This document shows positions 8,455 through 16,228 of a stretch of DNA of 64,000 nucleotides, in pieces. The notes under the pieces are model-generated. The model worked only from the letters and a program-made list of their open reading frames with translations. It did no database searches and was not told where the DNA came from. Within the stretch, counting starts at the first letter, position 1. Each line of letters begins with the position of its first letter. The DNA lies in assembly GCA_964604875.1 (NCBI GenBank), contig CAZSAC010000001.1, positions 1 to 64,000 of the forward strand. The letters run 5' to 3'. Source of the DNA: JAVVSR01 sp964604875. GTDB taxonomy: Bacteria > Bacillota > Clostridia > Christensenellales > CAG-917. The position numbers and the translations under genes were made by a program.

Positions 8455-9816
8455 TTACCTTACATTGTCGTTTTTTTCTATTGCATAAATTGCCAAACTG
8501 TTTAGCAGACGTTTTCTCATCATATCGCAGCTTAACTCATAAGGTTTGTTTAAATCTTTATTGAAGTTATATGAGTTTGCAACACAGCCTCCGCTACAGT
8601 AGTATTTTGCGACGCAATCCTTACAGCTTTCTTTATGGTAAACATTGACTTTTTGAAAAAGCTTTTGGATAGACGTGTCAAATTCACCCGTCAAAACGTT
8701 GCCCATATAGTATTTTCCGTCACCGCCGACAAACTGATGACAAGGGAAAATATCCCCAACAGGGGTAACCGCAACGTATTCTTTCCCCGCGCCACACCCG
8801 TTAAGCCGTTTTTGAACGCAGGGGCCGTTATCCAAATCAATCATATAATGGAAAAAGTTAAACCATTTATCGCCCTTTCTCCGCTCAATATATTCGTTGG
8901 CAAGTATATCATACTGTTCAAAAATTTGGTTTAAGTCACTTTTTTTCAAAGCTAAGGGAGAGCTTTCGGGCAAAACCACAGGCTCAATCGAGATTTGGTC
9001 AAAGCCGCAGTCGCTTAAATGAAGGACGTCATTAGAAAAATCCACGTTGTTTGCCGTAAAAGTCCCGCGGATATAGTATTTACCATTTCCTCTAACTTTT
9101 TGAAACTTTTTTGCATTATTTACGGCAATTTCATAACTTCCTTTGTCGTTTCTTGTCAACCTAAGCTTATCGTGAATTTCCTTTCTTCCGTCAATGCTTA
9201 TAACAACGTTGTCCATTTCTTTGTTTAAATATTCAATAGCGCTGTCGTTTAGAAGCACTCCGTTTGTGGTAAGTGTAAAGCTTAAATGCTTGCCAAGCTC
9301 CTGCGCGCGGGCTTTTCCGTAAGAAACAATTTCCTTGACAACGTCAAAGTTCATCAAAGGCTCCCCTCCGAAGAAATCAACTTCCAAATTTTTCCTTGCG
9401 CCGCTATGTGAAAAAAGAAAATCTAAAGCCGCTTTGCCAACCTCGAAAGACATATAATCACGTTTTGTATTATATGTGCCTTCTTTTGCAAAGCAGTAGC
9501 TACATTTTAAATTGCAATCGTGGCAAATGTGCAAGCACATTGCCTTAATATCCGGGCGTTCGGGCAAAATAACCTTGTTTTCCAAAGAGTTTAAAAAACC
9601 TTGCTTTTCCAACTCAAAAAATTCCGTTTCAATTTCTGAAATATCGTCAGCGGAAATTTTTTCAAAGTCAAGCTTTTCGTCAACAGAAAGCTTATCAAAG
9701 TTTTTTTTGAACACTAAAAAAGCAGCTTTGTCTACGTTATGCAGACTGCCGCTTTCAACATCCCAGATAAAATAATATGTTTTATCCTTGTGTTTAAAAG
9801 AAAATGCTTTTGTCAT
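8455..9816 (-). CDS. scfB: Radical SAM SCIFF maturase (thioether-forming, SPASM domain)
   Basis: A 453-residue radical SAM peptide maturase. The N-terminal segment (about 1-90) forms the peptide-recognition-like region. The SAM cluster motif CNLKCSYCF (about 110-118) is canonical CxxxCxxC. GGEPLMNFD and TNGVLL follow. A C-terminal SPASM/twitch domain has CGAGKEY, PCHQF, and CKDCVAKYYCSGGC with further Cys, ligands for two auxiliary [4Fe-4S] clusters. Members of this family install Cys-to-Thr thioether bridges in SCIFF peptides (the CteB/CteA system). The substrate gene scfA lies 53 bases upstream in the same orientation. There is no good Shine-Dalgarno before the ATG; a stem-loop occupies that space. 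Confidence 0.95.
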   Translation of the reverse strand: MTKAFSFKHKDKTYYFIWDVESGSLHNVDKAAFLVFKKNFDKLSVDEKLDFEKISADDISEIETEFFELEKQGFLNSLENKVILPERPDIKAMCLHICHDCNLKCSYCFAKEGTYNTKRDYMSFEVGKAALDFLFSHSGARKNLEVDFFGGEPLMNFDVVKEIVSYGKARAQELGKHLSFTLTTNGVLLNDSAIEYLNKEMDNVVISIDGRKEIHDKLRLTRNDKGSYEIAVNNAKKFQKVRGNGKYYIRGTFTANNVDFSNDVLHLSDCGFDQISIEPVVLPESSPLALKKSDLNQIFEQYDILANEYIERRKGDKWFNFFHYMIDLDNGPCVQKRLNGCGAGKEYVAVTPVGDIFPCHQFVGGDGKYYMGNVLTGEFDTSIQKLFQKVNVYHKESCKDCVAKYYCSGGCVANSYNFNKDLNKPYELSCDMMRKRLLNSLAIYAIEKNDNVR

Positions 9817-9826
9817 AATAAACGCA

Positions 9827-9847
9827 TTGCAACCAAAACGGTTGCAA
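9827..9847 (-). promoter_or_regulatory. Stem-loop between scfA and scfB
   Basis: A perfect 8-bp inverted repeat TTGCAACC (9827-9834) and GGTTGCAA (9840-9847) with loop AAAAC. It ends 10 bases before the scfB ATG. It has no T-tract, so it is not a simple terminator. It sits where the scfB ribosome site should be. It could stabilise the scfA message or restrain scfB translation to set a peptide-to-enzyme ratio (inference). Confidence 0.55.
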
Positions 9848-9868
9848 GCGAAACCTCGTGTGTGATTA

Positions 9869-10042
9869 TTAGTTATTTAAATCTTTTTTAATTGTATTGA
9901 TGCGCTCATCTTTCACACAGCTTTGATTGCCGACTGTGCAACTGGTTTTGCAAGCGGATTGGCAACTGGATTGACATTCGCCACAGCCTGTTTTGCCTTC
10001 TTTTTTTAAGCAAGCCTTTACAACGGTATTAATATGTTTCAT
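9869..10042 (-). CDS. scfA: SCIFF ranthipeptide precursor (six cysteines in forty-five)
   Basis: A 57-residue ribosomal peptide precursor. It begins MKHINTVVKACLKKEG and continues CGECQSSCQSACKTSC (20-35) and TVGNQSC (36-42), nearly identical in the core to the universal clostridial SCIFF. Six Cys lie at 20, 23, 27, 31, 35 and 42, plus an extra Cys11. By analogy with CteA, the thioether would link Cys31 to Thr36 (Cys and Thr five apart, C-KTSC-T). GGAGG lies 8 bases upstream of the ATG. Unlike typical SCIFF peptides, which stop soon after the last Cys, 15 residues follow (VKDERINTIKKDLNN). The neighbours yajC, TIGR04086, scfB and secD are the standard SCIFF context. Confidence 0.95.
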   Translation of the reverse strand: MKHINTVVKACLKKEGKTGCGECQSSCQSACKTSCTVGNQSCVKDERINTIKKDLNN

Positions 10043-10100
10043 AAAAAAGCCTCCAAACGAATTAGTTATGAAGATATTATATAATATTATCTAAATAATT

Positions 10101-10493
10101 TCAACCGATTTGTTTGTCTTTTTTAACATTTACGGCAATTACTCCCGCAATTAATCCGACAACTGCGCCAATAATCGCGTCTAATATCGTTAAAGCCGAG
10201 TCTTGAAAACCGCCGTCTATCGCCGCAAAAATAAGATACGCCAATAGTATGTATATCACGCCTGTCAAAAATCCCTTAACTATGCCCTGTTTGTTTTCCG
10301 AAAAACCAAGAACAGCGCCCAATAGTATTGCAACAATTCGGATACCGACGTTAACATACGACATAACCGCCGCAGACGCGCCGCTGAACTTTACGATAAT
10401 GGCAAATAAAATCAAAAAAACAAATGTTGCCAATATGGAAATTAAAACCGCCTTTAAAATGTCCCAGAAAAAATTTTTAGTTACCTTAATCAT
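10101..10493 (-). CDS. TIGR04086 family membrane protein
   Basis: About 130 residues with four predicted membrane helices (starting near residues 13, 45, 70 and 98) and a short Lys-rich C-terminal tail. It matches the small membrane protein family found next to SCIFF genes in Clostridia; its function is unknown. The frame can open at a TTG at 10529, but ATG 10493 (MIKVTKNFFWDILK) is preferred because GGAGGC sits 8 bases upstream. That ribosome site is also the 3' arm of a terminator-like hairpin. It is followed by scfA. Confidence 0.8.
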   Translation of the reverse strand: MIKVTKNFFWDILKAVLISILATFVFLILFAIIVKFSGASAAVMSYVNVGIRIVAILLGAVLGFSENKQGIVKGFLTGVIYILLAYLIFAAIDGGFQDSALTILDAIIGAVVGLIAGVIAVNVKKDKQIG

Positions 10494-10495
10494 AT

Positions 10496-10527
10496 AAAAA
10501 GCCTCCGACATAATGTATGTCAGAGGC
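10496..10527 (-). terminator. Hairpin plus T-run overlapping the TIGR04086 ribosome site
   Basis: On the minus strand, GCCTCTGACAT (10527-10517) pairs with ATGTCGGAGGC (10511-10501) with a 5-base loop and one mismatch, followed at once by TTTTT. It has the form of an intrinsic terminator after yajC. The GGAGG in the 3' arm is also the only ribosome site for the next gene, whose ATG follows the T-run. It may work as attenuator, as ribosome-site sequestration, or both. Confidence 0.65.
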
Positions 10528-10555
10528 AAGTGTTGTATGCTTAAGTCAAAATTTA

Positions 10556-10984
10556 TTAGATTTTTAAATCGTCGTCTTTTTTCTCAGCTTCCGTCTTGTC
10601 GCCGTCGATGCTAAGTTTGCTTGTATCCTCAGCAGATGTTGTATCAGCAGGCTTATTTACGCTGTCGACAATATATCCAACTGCGTTTCTGTCAATGGTA
10701 ATAAGGGTTTGTGTATCCTCTGTGCCAACGTTGACTACAACTTGCTTGTTTTCAGAATCGATATATACAACTTTACCAATCATTCTGCCGATTGTCATAA
10801 TTTTATCGCCAACGGATAAGTTATCCAACATTGACTGCATTTGTTTTTGGCGTTTCTTTTGTGGGATAATGGTCATAACCATCATAACGATAAAAAATCC
10901 ACCAATTAATAATATAGGCAACCATTGATTGGTCTTGCTGCCTTCTGCTGCTGTTTCAGCTAATATACTATAAAACATTTTCAT
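10556..10984 (-). CDS. yajC: Preprotein translocase subunit YajC
   Basis: 142 residues. One N-terminal membrane helix (about 22-40) is followed by a basic patch KKRQKQMQSMLDNLSVGDKIMTIGRMIGKVV, the standard YajC signature, then a small beta domain and an acidic, disordered C-terminal tail (EDTSKLSIDGDKTEAEKKDDDLKI). YajC is an accessory subunit of the SecDF holo-translocon. It lies between tgt and the SCIFF genes in the usual tgt-yajC-sec order. The intergenic space to tgt (93 bases) shows only a weak inverted repeat. Confidence 0.93.
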   Translation of the reverse strand: MKMFYSILAETAAEGSKTNQWLPILLIGGFFIVMMVMTIIPQKKRQKQMQSMLDNLSVGDKIMTIGRMIGKVVYIDSENKQVVVNVGTEDTQTLITIDRNAVGYIVDSVNKPADTTSAEDTSKLSIDGDKTEAEKKDDDLKI

Positions 10985-11077
10985 ACTCCTTAAAGTTCAA
11001 TTTCATTAATAATACACTAAAATACGATTATTTGCAATCGTTTTATACAAGTATTTCCATTATATAGAAAAATAGAC

Positions 11078-12232
11078 TTATACGTTTTTATCGCCAAAAT
11101 CCAATTTATCTTGCTCACGGCGAAATTCATAGTTTTCAAAAAACTTGTTTCTGAAGTCCAATAAGCTGTCCGTGCGGATTGCCTGTTTAATCTGCTCAAC
11201 CAAGCGAGTTAAAAACCGTATATTATGAATTGAAAGCAATCTTCCGCCAAAAATTTCATCGGTATTTATTAAGTGGCGAATATACGCTCGGGAATAATTT
11301 CTGCAACAATAGCAATCGCAGCCCTCCTCAACGGGAGAAAAATCCTCTTTATATTTTGCGTTTCTTATGGTAATATCGCCATTGAACGTCATAGCGGTGC
11401 CGTTTCTGGCAATTCGTGTTGGCAATACGCAATCAAACATATCTATGCCACGGACTACACCCTCGACAATACAGTCTGCGCTACCAACGCCCATAAGATA
11501 GCGTGGCATATTTTTGGGATAATGCGGTTGAAGCGCCTCAAGCATTTCGTACATAATCGGCTTAGGTTCCCCCACGCTGAGTCCGCCGATTGCAATCCCG
11601 CATTTGGCGTAGGGTAAGGTGCGTTCCAAGCTTTCCAGCCTTAAATCTGCAAACATATTGCCTTGAACAATCGGGAAAAGCATTTGCTTTCCGCCAAAAT
11701 CATATTTACTGCATCTATCAAGCCATCTTAAGGTACGCTCCAAAGCCTCTCGAGAACGATTATAATCGGTGCCTGCGGCGGTGCATTCATCAAACGCCAT
11801 AACAATATCACTGCCAAGCTGACGTTGTATATCCATACTTTTTTCGGGCGAGATAAAATGTTTGCTTCCGTCTAAAAAGCTGTTGAAGGTTGCGCCCTCG
11901 TCGGTGATTTTGCGCATCGCCGATAAAGAAAAAATTTGGAAACCGCCACTATCCGTCAAAATTGGCTTATCCCAATTCATAAACTTATGCAGTCCGCCTG
12001 CTCTTTCAATTATATCAGAACCCGGTCTTAGGTATAAGTGGTAGGTGTTGCCTAAAATAATCTGCGCGCCACACGCTTTAACTTCTTCAGGAGAAAGCGA
12101 TTTTACGCTTGCCATTGTGCCTACGGGCATAAAAACGGGAGTTTCAATTACACCGTGAGGCGTGGTCAATCTGCCGATTCGCGCGCCTGTCTGTTTACAT
12201 TCGTGAAGAACCTCGTATTTAAAGTTGTCCAT
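11078..12232 (-). CDS. tgt: tRNA-guanine transglycosylase (queuine tRNA-ribosyltransferase)
   Basis: A 384-residue TGT that exchanges guanine-34 of GUN-anticodon tRNAs for preQ1. Motifs: DSGGFQIFSL (about 93-102) with the general-base Asp, MAFDECTAAG, GGLSVGEP, the nucleophile Asp in GIDMFDCVLPTR, and a zinc site CDCYCCRNYSRAYIRHL (about 309-325). The next enzyme of the queuosine pathway, queA, is encoded 9 bases upstream, so the two are in one operon. AGAGGA precedes the ATG. Confidence 0.97.
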   Translation of the reverse strand: MDNFKYEVLHECKQTGARIGRLTTPHGVIETPVFMPVGTMASVKSLSPEEVKACGAQIILGNTYHLYLRPGSDIIERAGGLHKFMNWDKPILTDSGGFQIFSLSAMRKITDEGATFNSFLDGSKHFISPEKSMDIQRQLGSDIVMAFDECTAAGTDYNRSREALERTLRWLDRCSKYDFGGKQMLFPIVQGNMFADLRLESLERTLPYAKCGIAIGGLSVGEPKPIMYEMLEALQPHYPKNMPRYLMGVGSADCIVEGVVRGIDMFDCVLPTRIARNGTAMTFNGDITIRNAKYKEDFSPVEEGCDCYCCRNYSRAYIRHLINTDEIFGGRLLSIHNIRFLTRLVEQIKQAIRTDSLLDFRNKFFENYEFRREQDKLDFGDKNV

Positions 12233-12241
12233 TATATCCTC

Positions 12242-13264
12242 TTATATTAGCATTGTTGCATCGCCGAAACTGAAAAATCTATACTTTTCAGCCACTGCGA
12301 CATTATACATATTTAAAGTGTTTTCCAAGCCTGCAAAAGCCGATACGTACATTATCAAAGTGCTTTCGGGCAAGTGGAAGTTAGTAATCATACCTTTTAA
12401 GATTTTGAATTGATAACCGGGATATATAAAAATTTCGGTATTCCCGGCGCCTGCCTTGACAAAGCCTTTTTCATCGGCAACGGTTTCCAAAACCCGTCCC
12501 GAGGTAGTGCCGACAGCGATAACTCTCCGCCCTTCAGCCACGGCTTTATTTATTGCAGTTTCCGCCTCGGCGGAAATTTCATAATATTCACTATGCATTT
12601 TGTGGTCGGTTATTTCGTCGGCTTTTACCGGGCGAAAGGTCGATAATCCGATATGCAACAGAACCTCGCAAAACTCCACGCCTTTTTCTTTCAGGCTTTC
12701 AATAAGCTCGGGCGTAAAGTGTAAGCCTGCCGTGGGCGCCGCCGCGCTACCGTCAATTTTGCTGTAAACGGTTTGATAGCGCGTAGCGTCGTCAAGCTTT
12801 TCGTGAATATACGGCGGAAGCGGAACATTACCTACTTGCGCCAAAACGTCTTCAAAAACGCCTTCAAAGCTAAACCTAATCGTGCGGATTCCGCTGTCTC
12901 CGATAGCGATAACCTCTCCGCTAAGCTTGTCTGAAAACTTTAACACAACGCCTACCTTAGCTTTTCTTGCAGGTCTGGTTATACATTCCCAATCGGTATA
13001 ATTCTTGCGGCGCAATAATAAAGCTTCAAATTTTGTAACGCTACCTTCTCTATAACCATAGAGTCTGGCAGGTATAACTCGGGTGTTGTTTATAACAAGT
13101 AAATCGCCTTTTTTCAAAAAATCGCCCACGTTATGAAATATCGTGTGCGTAAGCTCTCCCGTGTGTCTATCCATAACCAAAAGTCGGGCGCTGTCTCGTG
13201 GCTCGGCAGGCGTCTGCGCGATAAGCTCCTCAGGTAAATTATAAAAAAAGTCAGTCCTTTTCAT
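12242..13264 (-). CDS. queA: S-adenosylmethionine:tRNA ribosyltransferase-isomerase
   Basis: 340 residues, typical length. QueA transfers and isomerises the ribosyl group of SAM onto preQ1-tRNA to give epoxyqueuosine. Recognisable segments: FYNLPEELIAQTPAEPRDSARLL near the N-terminus, NNTRVIPARL, PLPPYIH, YQTVYS, AAPTAGLHFTPEL, and NFHLPESTLIMYVSAFAG towards the C-terminus. The ATG overlaps the ruvB stop (ATGA), implying coupling of the ruv and que parts of the operon. Confidence 0.97.
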   Translation of the reverse strand: MKRTDFFYNLPEELIAQTPAEPRDSARLLVMDRHTGELTHTIFHNVGDFLKKGDLLVINNTRVIPARLYGYREGSVTKFEALLLRRKNYTDWECITRPARKAKVGVVLKFSDKLSGEVIAIGDSGIRTIRFSFEGVFEDVLAQVGNVPLPPYIHEKLDDATRYQTVYSKIDGSAAAPTAGLHFTPELIESLKEKGVEFCEVLLHIGLSTFRPVKADEITDHKMHSEYYEISAEAETAINKAVAEGRRVIAVGTTSGRVLETVADEKGFVKAGAGNTEIFIYPGYQFKILKGMITNFHLPESTLIMYVSAFAGLENTLNMYNVAVAEKYRFFSFGDATMLI

Positions 13265-14331
13265 CAGCTATTCTCGTCGTCCTTTCTTTCATATGCAGAA
13301 ATTTGTTCCGCCTTCTCTTGTGAAATTTGCAAGCCTAAATGGTCGTATGCGCGCTTCAAAACAATCCTTCCTCGGGGAGTTCTTGCAATAAAGCCTAGCT
13401 TCATAAGATACGGCTCATATACGTCCTCTATGGTGACAGATTCCTCTCCGCTTGCGGCGGCCAGCGTATCCAACCCGACAGCGCCACCGTTAAATTTTGT
13501 TATAATCGTCTCTAAAATATTGCGGTCAACGTTGTCCAAGCCTAAATTATCAATTTCCATTTTTGTCAAAGCTTTCGACGCGGCTTCAAAATCTACAAGC
13601 GTTTTACCCTCGTACTCGGCAAAGTCCCTTACACGCTTCAAAAGCCTGTTTGCAATACGAGGCGTGCCACGACTGCGTTTGGCAATTTCCAAGGCTCCGT
13701 CGCTTGTTAAATCAATGTTTAAAAGCTTTGCCGAACGTAAAACTATACTAGACAGTTCTTGCGGAGAATACATCTCTAAACGGCACATAATGCCAAACCT
13801 ATCCCTAAGCGGACTTGACAGCATCCCCGCCCTTGTGGTTGCGCCGATAAGCGTAAACGGTGGCAAAGGCAAGCGAACGCTTCTTGCGGACGGACCTTTT
13901 CCGATGACTAAATCCAAGGAAAAATCCTCCAGCGCAGGATATAAAATCTCCTCTATGTTATGGTTTAGGCGATGAATTTCGTCAATAAACAAAATGTCGT
14001 GTTCTCCAAGATTTGTCAATATAGCCGCCAAATCCCCTGCGCGTTCGATAGCGGGACCGCTTGTAACACGAATTTGACTGCCAAGCTCGTTGGAAATAAT
14101 ATGCGCTAAAGTTGTTTTACCAAGCCCGGGAGGGCCATATAGCAAAACGTGGTCCAATGCCTCGTTTCTGTTTTTAGCCGCAGAAATAAAAACCTTTAAA
14201 TTTTCTTTAATTTTATTTTGTCCGACGTATTCATCCATAATTTTCGGACGTAAAGTGTTTTCAAAATCATCCGAAAGATTTTTTGTGCTAGAAATTAATC
14301 TTGAATCGTCATCATTTTCAAAAATGCTCAT
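13264..14331 (-). CDS. ruvB: Holliday junction branch-migration ATPase RuvB
   Basis: A 355-residue AAA+ helicase motor. It has Walker A GPPGLGKTTLA (about 65-75), Walker B LFIDEIHRL, sensor 1 IGATTRAGMLS, arginine finger region LRDRFG, and a C-terminal winged helix (TPRGRI). It drives branch migration on the RuvA tetramer. It starts 3 bases after the ruvA stop region, in the order ruvC-ruvA-ruvB-queA-tgt, which is widely conserved in Bacillota. Confidence 0.98.
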   Translation of the reverse strand: MSIFENDDDSRLISSTKNLSDDFENTLRPKIMDEYVGQNKIKENLKVFISAAKNRNEALDHVLLYGPPGLGKTTLAHIISNELGSQIRVTSGPAIERAGDLAAILTNLGEHDILFIDEIHRLNHNIEEILYPALEDFSLDLVIGKGPSARSVRLPLPPFTLIGATTRAGMLSSPLRDRFGIMCRLEMYSPQELSSIVLRSAKLLNIDLTSDGALEIAKRSRGTPRIANRLLKRVRDFAEYEGKTLVDFEAASKALTKMEIDNLGLDNVDRNILETIITKFNGGAVGLDTLAAASGEESVTIEDVYEPYLMKLGFIARTPRGRIVLKRAYDHLGLQISQEKAEQISAYERKDDENS

Positions 14332-14334
14332 AAA

Positions 14335-14934
14335 TTATCCTCGAAAATCCAAACTTCTTAAAGAAATCGTGATTAAATCTTCCAGTTTATCCGTCTTTTC
14401 AGCCGCCGCAACAACTGCTTTATATGCGTTTGATTTATCAATTCCAAGCGTTACTAAAGCAAAAACTGCGTCATTAATTAAGGCGTTAGACGAAATAGCT
14501 CCGCCGATAACCGAAACATCGGAAAAATCTTCGCTGTCAACCTGCTCTTTAAGCTCTAAAACAATGCGTTCTGCGGTTTTTTTGCCCAAACCTTTAATCT
14601 TAGATAATGTCTTCGTATCGCCTGTGACAATGGCAAGAATCAGCGAGTTTAAATCCAACCCTGATAAAACCTGTAACGCCATTTTTGGGCCAACGCCCGA
14701 TATGGAAATCAGTTTTAAAAATAAGTTTTTCTCTTCAACTGAGGAAAACCCGTATAGCGCAAATAAATCTTCCTTAACCTGCAAATAAGTGTGTAGCTGC
14801 AAGTTTTTCCCAACAATACCTGCCTCAGACAACGTGTTTGAAGATACGTTGATTTCATATCCGATGCCGTTGTTTTCTAAAACTATTTGTCCCTCTTTGG
14901 CAGATACGACTCTACCCGAAATAAATGAATACAT
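14335..14934 (-). CDS. ruvA: Holliday junction DNA-binding protein RuvA
   Basis: 199 residues: N-terminal OB fold (MYSFISGRVVSAKEG...), two helix-hairpin-helix motifs (LISISGVGPKMALQVLS about 71-87, and LSKIKGLGKKTAERIVLELK about 107-126), and a flexible linker leading to the C-terminal RuvB-binding domain. It tetramerises on the four-way junction. It lies between ruvC and ruvB with short gaps. Confidence 0.97.
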   Translation of the reverse strand: MYSFISGRVVSAKEGQIVLENNGIGYEINVSSNTLSEAGIVGKNLQLHTYLQVKEDLFALYGFSSVEEKNLFLKLISISGVGPKMALQVLSGLDLNSLILAIVTGDTKTLSKIKGLGKKTAERIVLELKEQVDSEDFSDVSVIGGAISSNALINDAVFALVTLGIDKSNAYKAVVAAAEKTDKLEDLITISLRSLDFRG

Positions 14935-14945
14935 AATTTTCCTTG

Positions 14946-15437
14946 TTAAATCCTAAATGAACTGTTAAGTCGAGCGGTTTGTCCGCAAGTTAACGCCACT
15001 GCCAAAGCGTCTGCGGCGTCATCAGGTTTGGGAATTTCTTTTAAGCCCAAAAGCGTTTTTACCATATGCTGAATTTGATATTTATCCGCTCCGCCATAGC
15101 CTGTCATAGCTTGCTTTATTTGCATTGGCGTATATTCGTACAAATGCCCGCAGTTTTTAACCGCCGACAGCAATATAACCCCTCTGGCCTCGGCAACTGC
15201 AATACCCGTCGTTATGTTTTTTGTAAAAAACAGTTCCTCAACGGCGATAGCGTCGGGCTTAAAGGTTTCAATCAATTTGAGCATTCCTTTTTCAATCATT
15301 GCCAACCTAACGGGAAGCCCCTCCTCTTTGGGAGTATTGATTGCGCCGTAATCGACGAGCTTAAAATTTCCGCTTGTAACCTCGATTACGCCGTAACCTA
15401 CTATAGCGTAGCCGGGGTCAATCCCTAATATAATCAC
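14946..15437 (-). CDS. ruvC: Holliday junction endonuclease RuvC
   Basis: 163 residues from the GTG at 15437, which is preceded by AGAGG and gives the family N-terminus (M/V)IILGIDPGYAIVGYG with the first catalytic Asp. Further acidic residues lie in AVEELFF (about 66-72) and DDAADALAVAL near the C-terminus, completing the RNase H-fold active site. A longer frame opens at 15491 but adds 18 non-conserved residues that run back over the upstream terminator, so it is rejected. It resolves junctions with RuvAB. Confidence 0.95.
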   Translation of the reverse strand: MIILGIDPGYAIVGYGVIEVTSGNFKLVDYGAINTPKEEGLPVRLAMIEKGMLKLIETFKPDAIAVEELFFTKNITTGIAVAEARGVILLSAVKNCGHLYEYTPMQIKQAMTGYGGADKYQIQHMVKTLLGLKEIPKPDDAADALAVALTCGQTARLNSSFRI

Positions 15438-15470
15438 TAGATAACCTCTATATAGTAATATATATGGTAT

Positions 15471-15506
15471 CAAAAAAAAAGTCAACCACAATATAGGGTG
15501 GCTGAC
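15471..15506 (-). terminator. Intrinsic terminator of the ABC transporter operon
   Basis: The arms GTCAACCAC (15481-15489) and GTGGCTGAC (about 15498-15505) form a stem with one mismatch. On the minus strand a run of nine T follows (15472-15480). It lies between the ABC ATPase stop and ruvC. Confidence 0.85.
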
Positions 15507-15519
15507 GTAAAAGTAAAAG

Positions 15520-16227
15520 TTAACCTAGCATTTTATCAATAATTTTGTCACGCATAAGCGTCAGTTCAGGGTTAGAAAGCTCTCTTTTAAGCTTATCAAT
15601 CCCGATGTCCTCACTTAAAACTATTTCTGCCGGCTTGTTTGCAAGAAGATATATCCTATCAGACAAATGCAACGCCTCATAAATATCGTGCGTAACGAAA
15701 ACAACCGTTCGTTTATCCTCTGTCCAAAGCTTCAAAAAAGTCTTTATAAGGCGGTTTTTAAGCGAAATATCCAACCCCTTAAACGCCTCGTCCATAAGCA
15801 AAATTTGGCTTGGATAGGCAAAAGCGCGCGCCATTGAAACCCGTTGCGCCATACCGCCGGAAAGCTCTTTTGGATACTTTTTTCTGCTTTCCCACATTTC
15901 TACAAGTGACAAAAACTTTTCTATAATTTCATATCTTTGATGTTTATTTGGGTAAATTGAGCATAAAGCAAAATCCATATTGTCAAAAACTGTCATTGTA
16001 TCTATAAGGCGAGGCTCTTGAAAAATATAAGAAATATTTTTGAGGTTTGTTAAACATTCACCCTCAAAGTTTGTCAGGTTGGCAATAATATTCAACAGCG
16101 TAGTTTTACCACTTCCACTGCTGCCCAAAATACAACTTATTTTGTTTGTCTCAAGCGACAAATTAAAGTTTTCAAAAATTGTTTCATCGTCAAATTGTTT
16201 GGTTATATTTTTTAATTCTAAGCTCAT
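15520..16227 (-). CDS. ABC importer ATP-binding protein (NitT/TauT type)
   Basis: A 235-residue nucleotide-binding subunit with every catalytic element: Walker A GSSGSGKTTLLN (about 35-46), Q-loop FQEPRLIDT, signature LSGGMAQRVSMARAF, Walker B ILLMDEAFKGLD, and the H-loop in VFVTHDIYEA. Sequence style and neighbours place it in the nitrate/sulfonate/taurine (SsuB/TauB) group. Last gene of the TM1266-SBP-permease-ATPase operon and followed by a terminator. The imported substrate cannot be deduced from sequence. Confidence 0.93.
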   Translation of the reverse strand: MSLELKNITKQFDDETIFENFNLSLETNKISCILGSSGSGKTTLLNIIANLTNFEGECLTNLKNISYIFQEPRLIDTMTVFDNMDFALCSIYPNKHQRYEIIEKFLSLVEMWESRKKYPKELSGGMAQRVSMARAFAYPSQILLMDEAFKGLDISLKNRLIKTFLKLWTEDKRTVVFVTHDIYEALHLSDRIYLLANKPAEIVLSEDIGIDKLKRELSNPELTLMRDKIIDKMLG

Positions 16228-16228
16228 A

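Noticed and set aside
11017..11050. Terminator between tgt and yajC
   Set aside because: Only a 6-bp AT-rich inverted repeat (ACGATT/AATCGT) with an imperfect T-run; too weak to list.
13430..14788. Plus-strand open frames opposite ruvB and ruvA
   Set aside because: Antisense shadows of conserved genes, without start signals or recognisable domains; likewise opposite recN (47529-48254).
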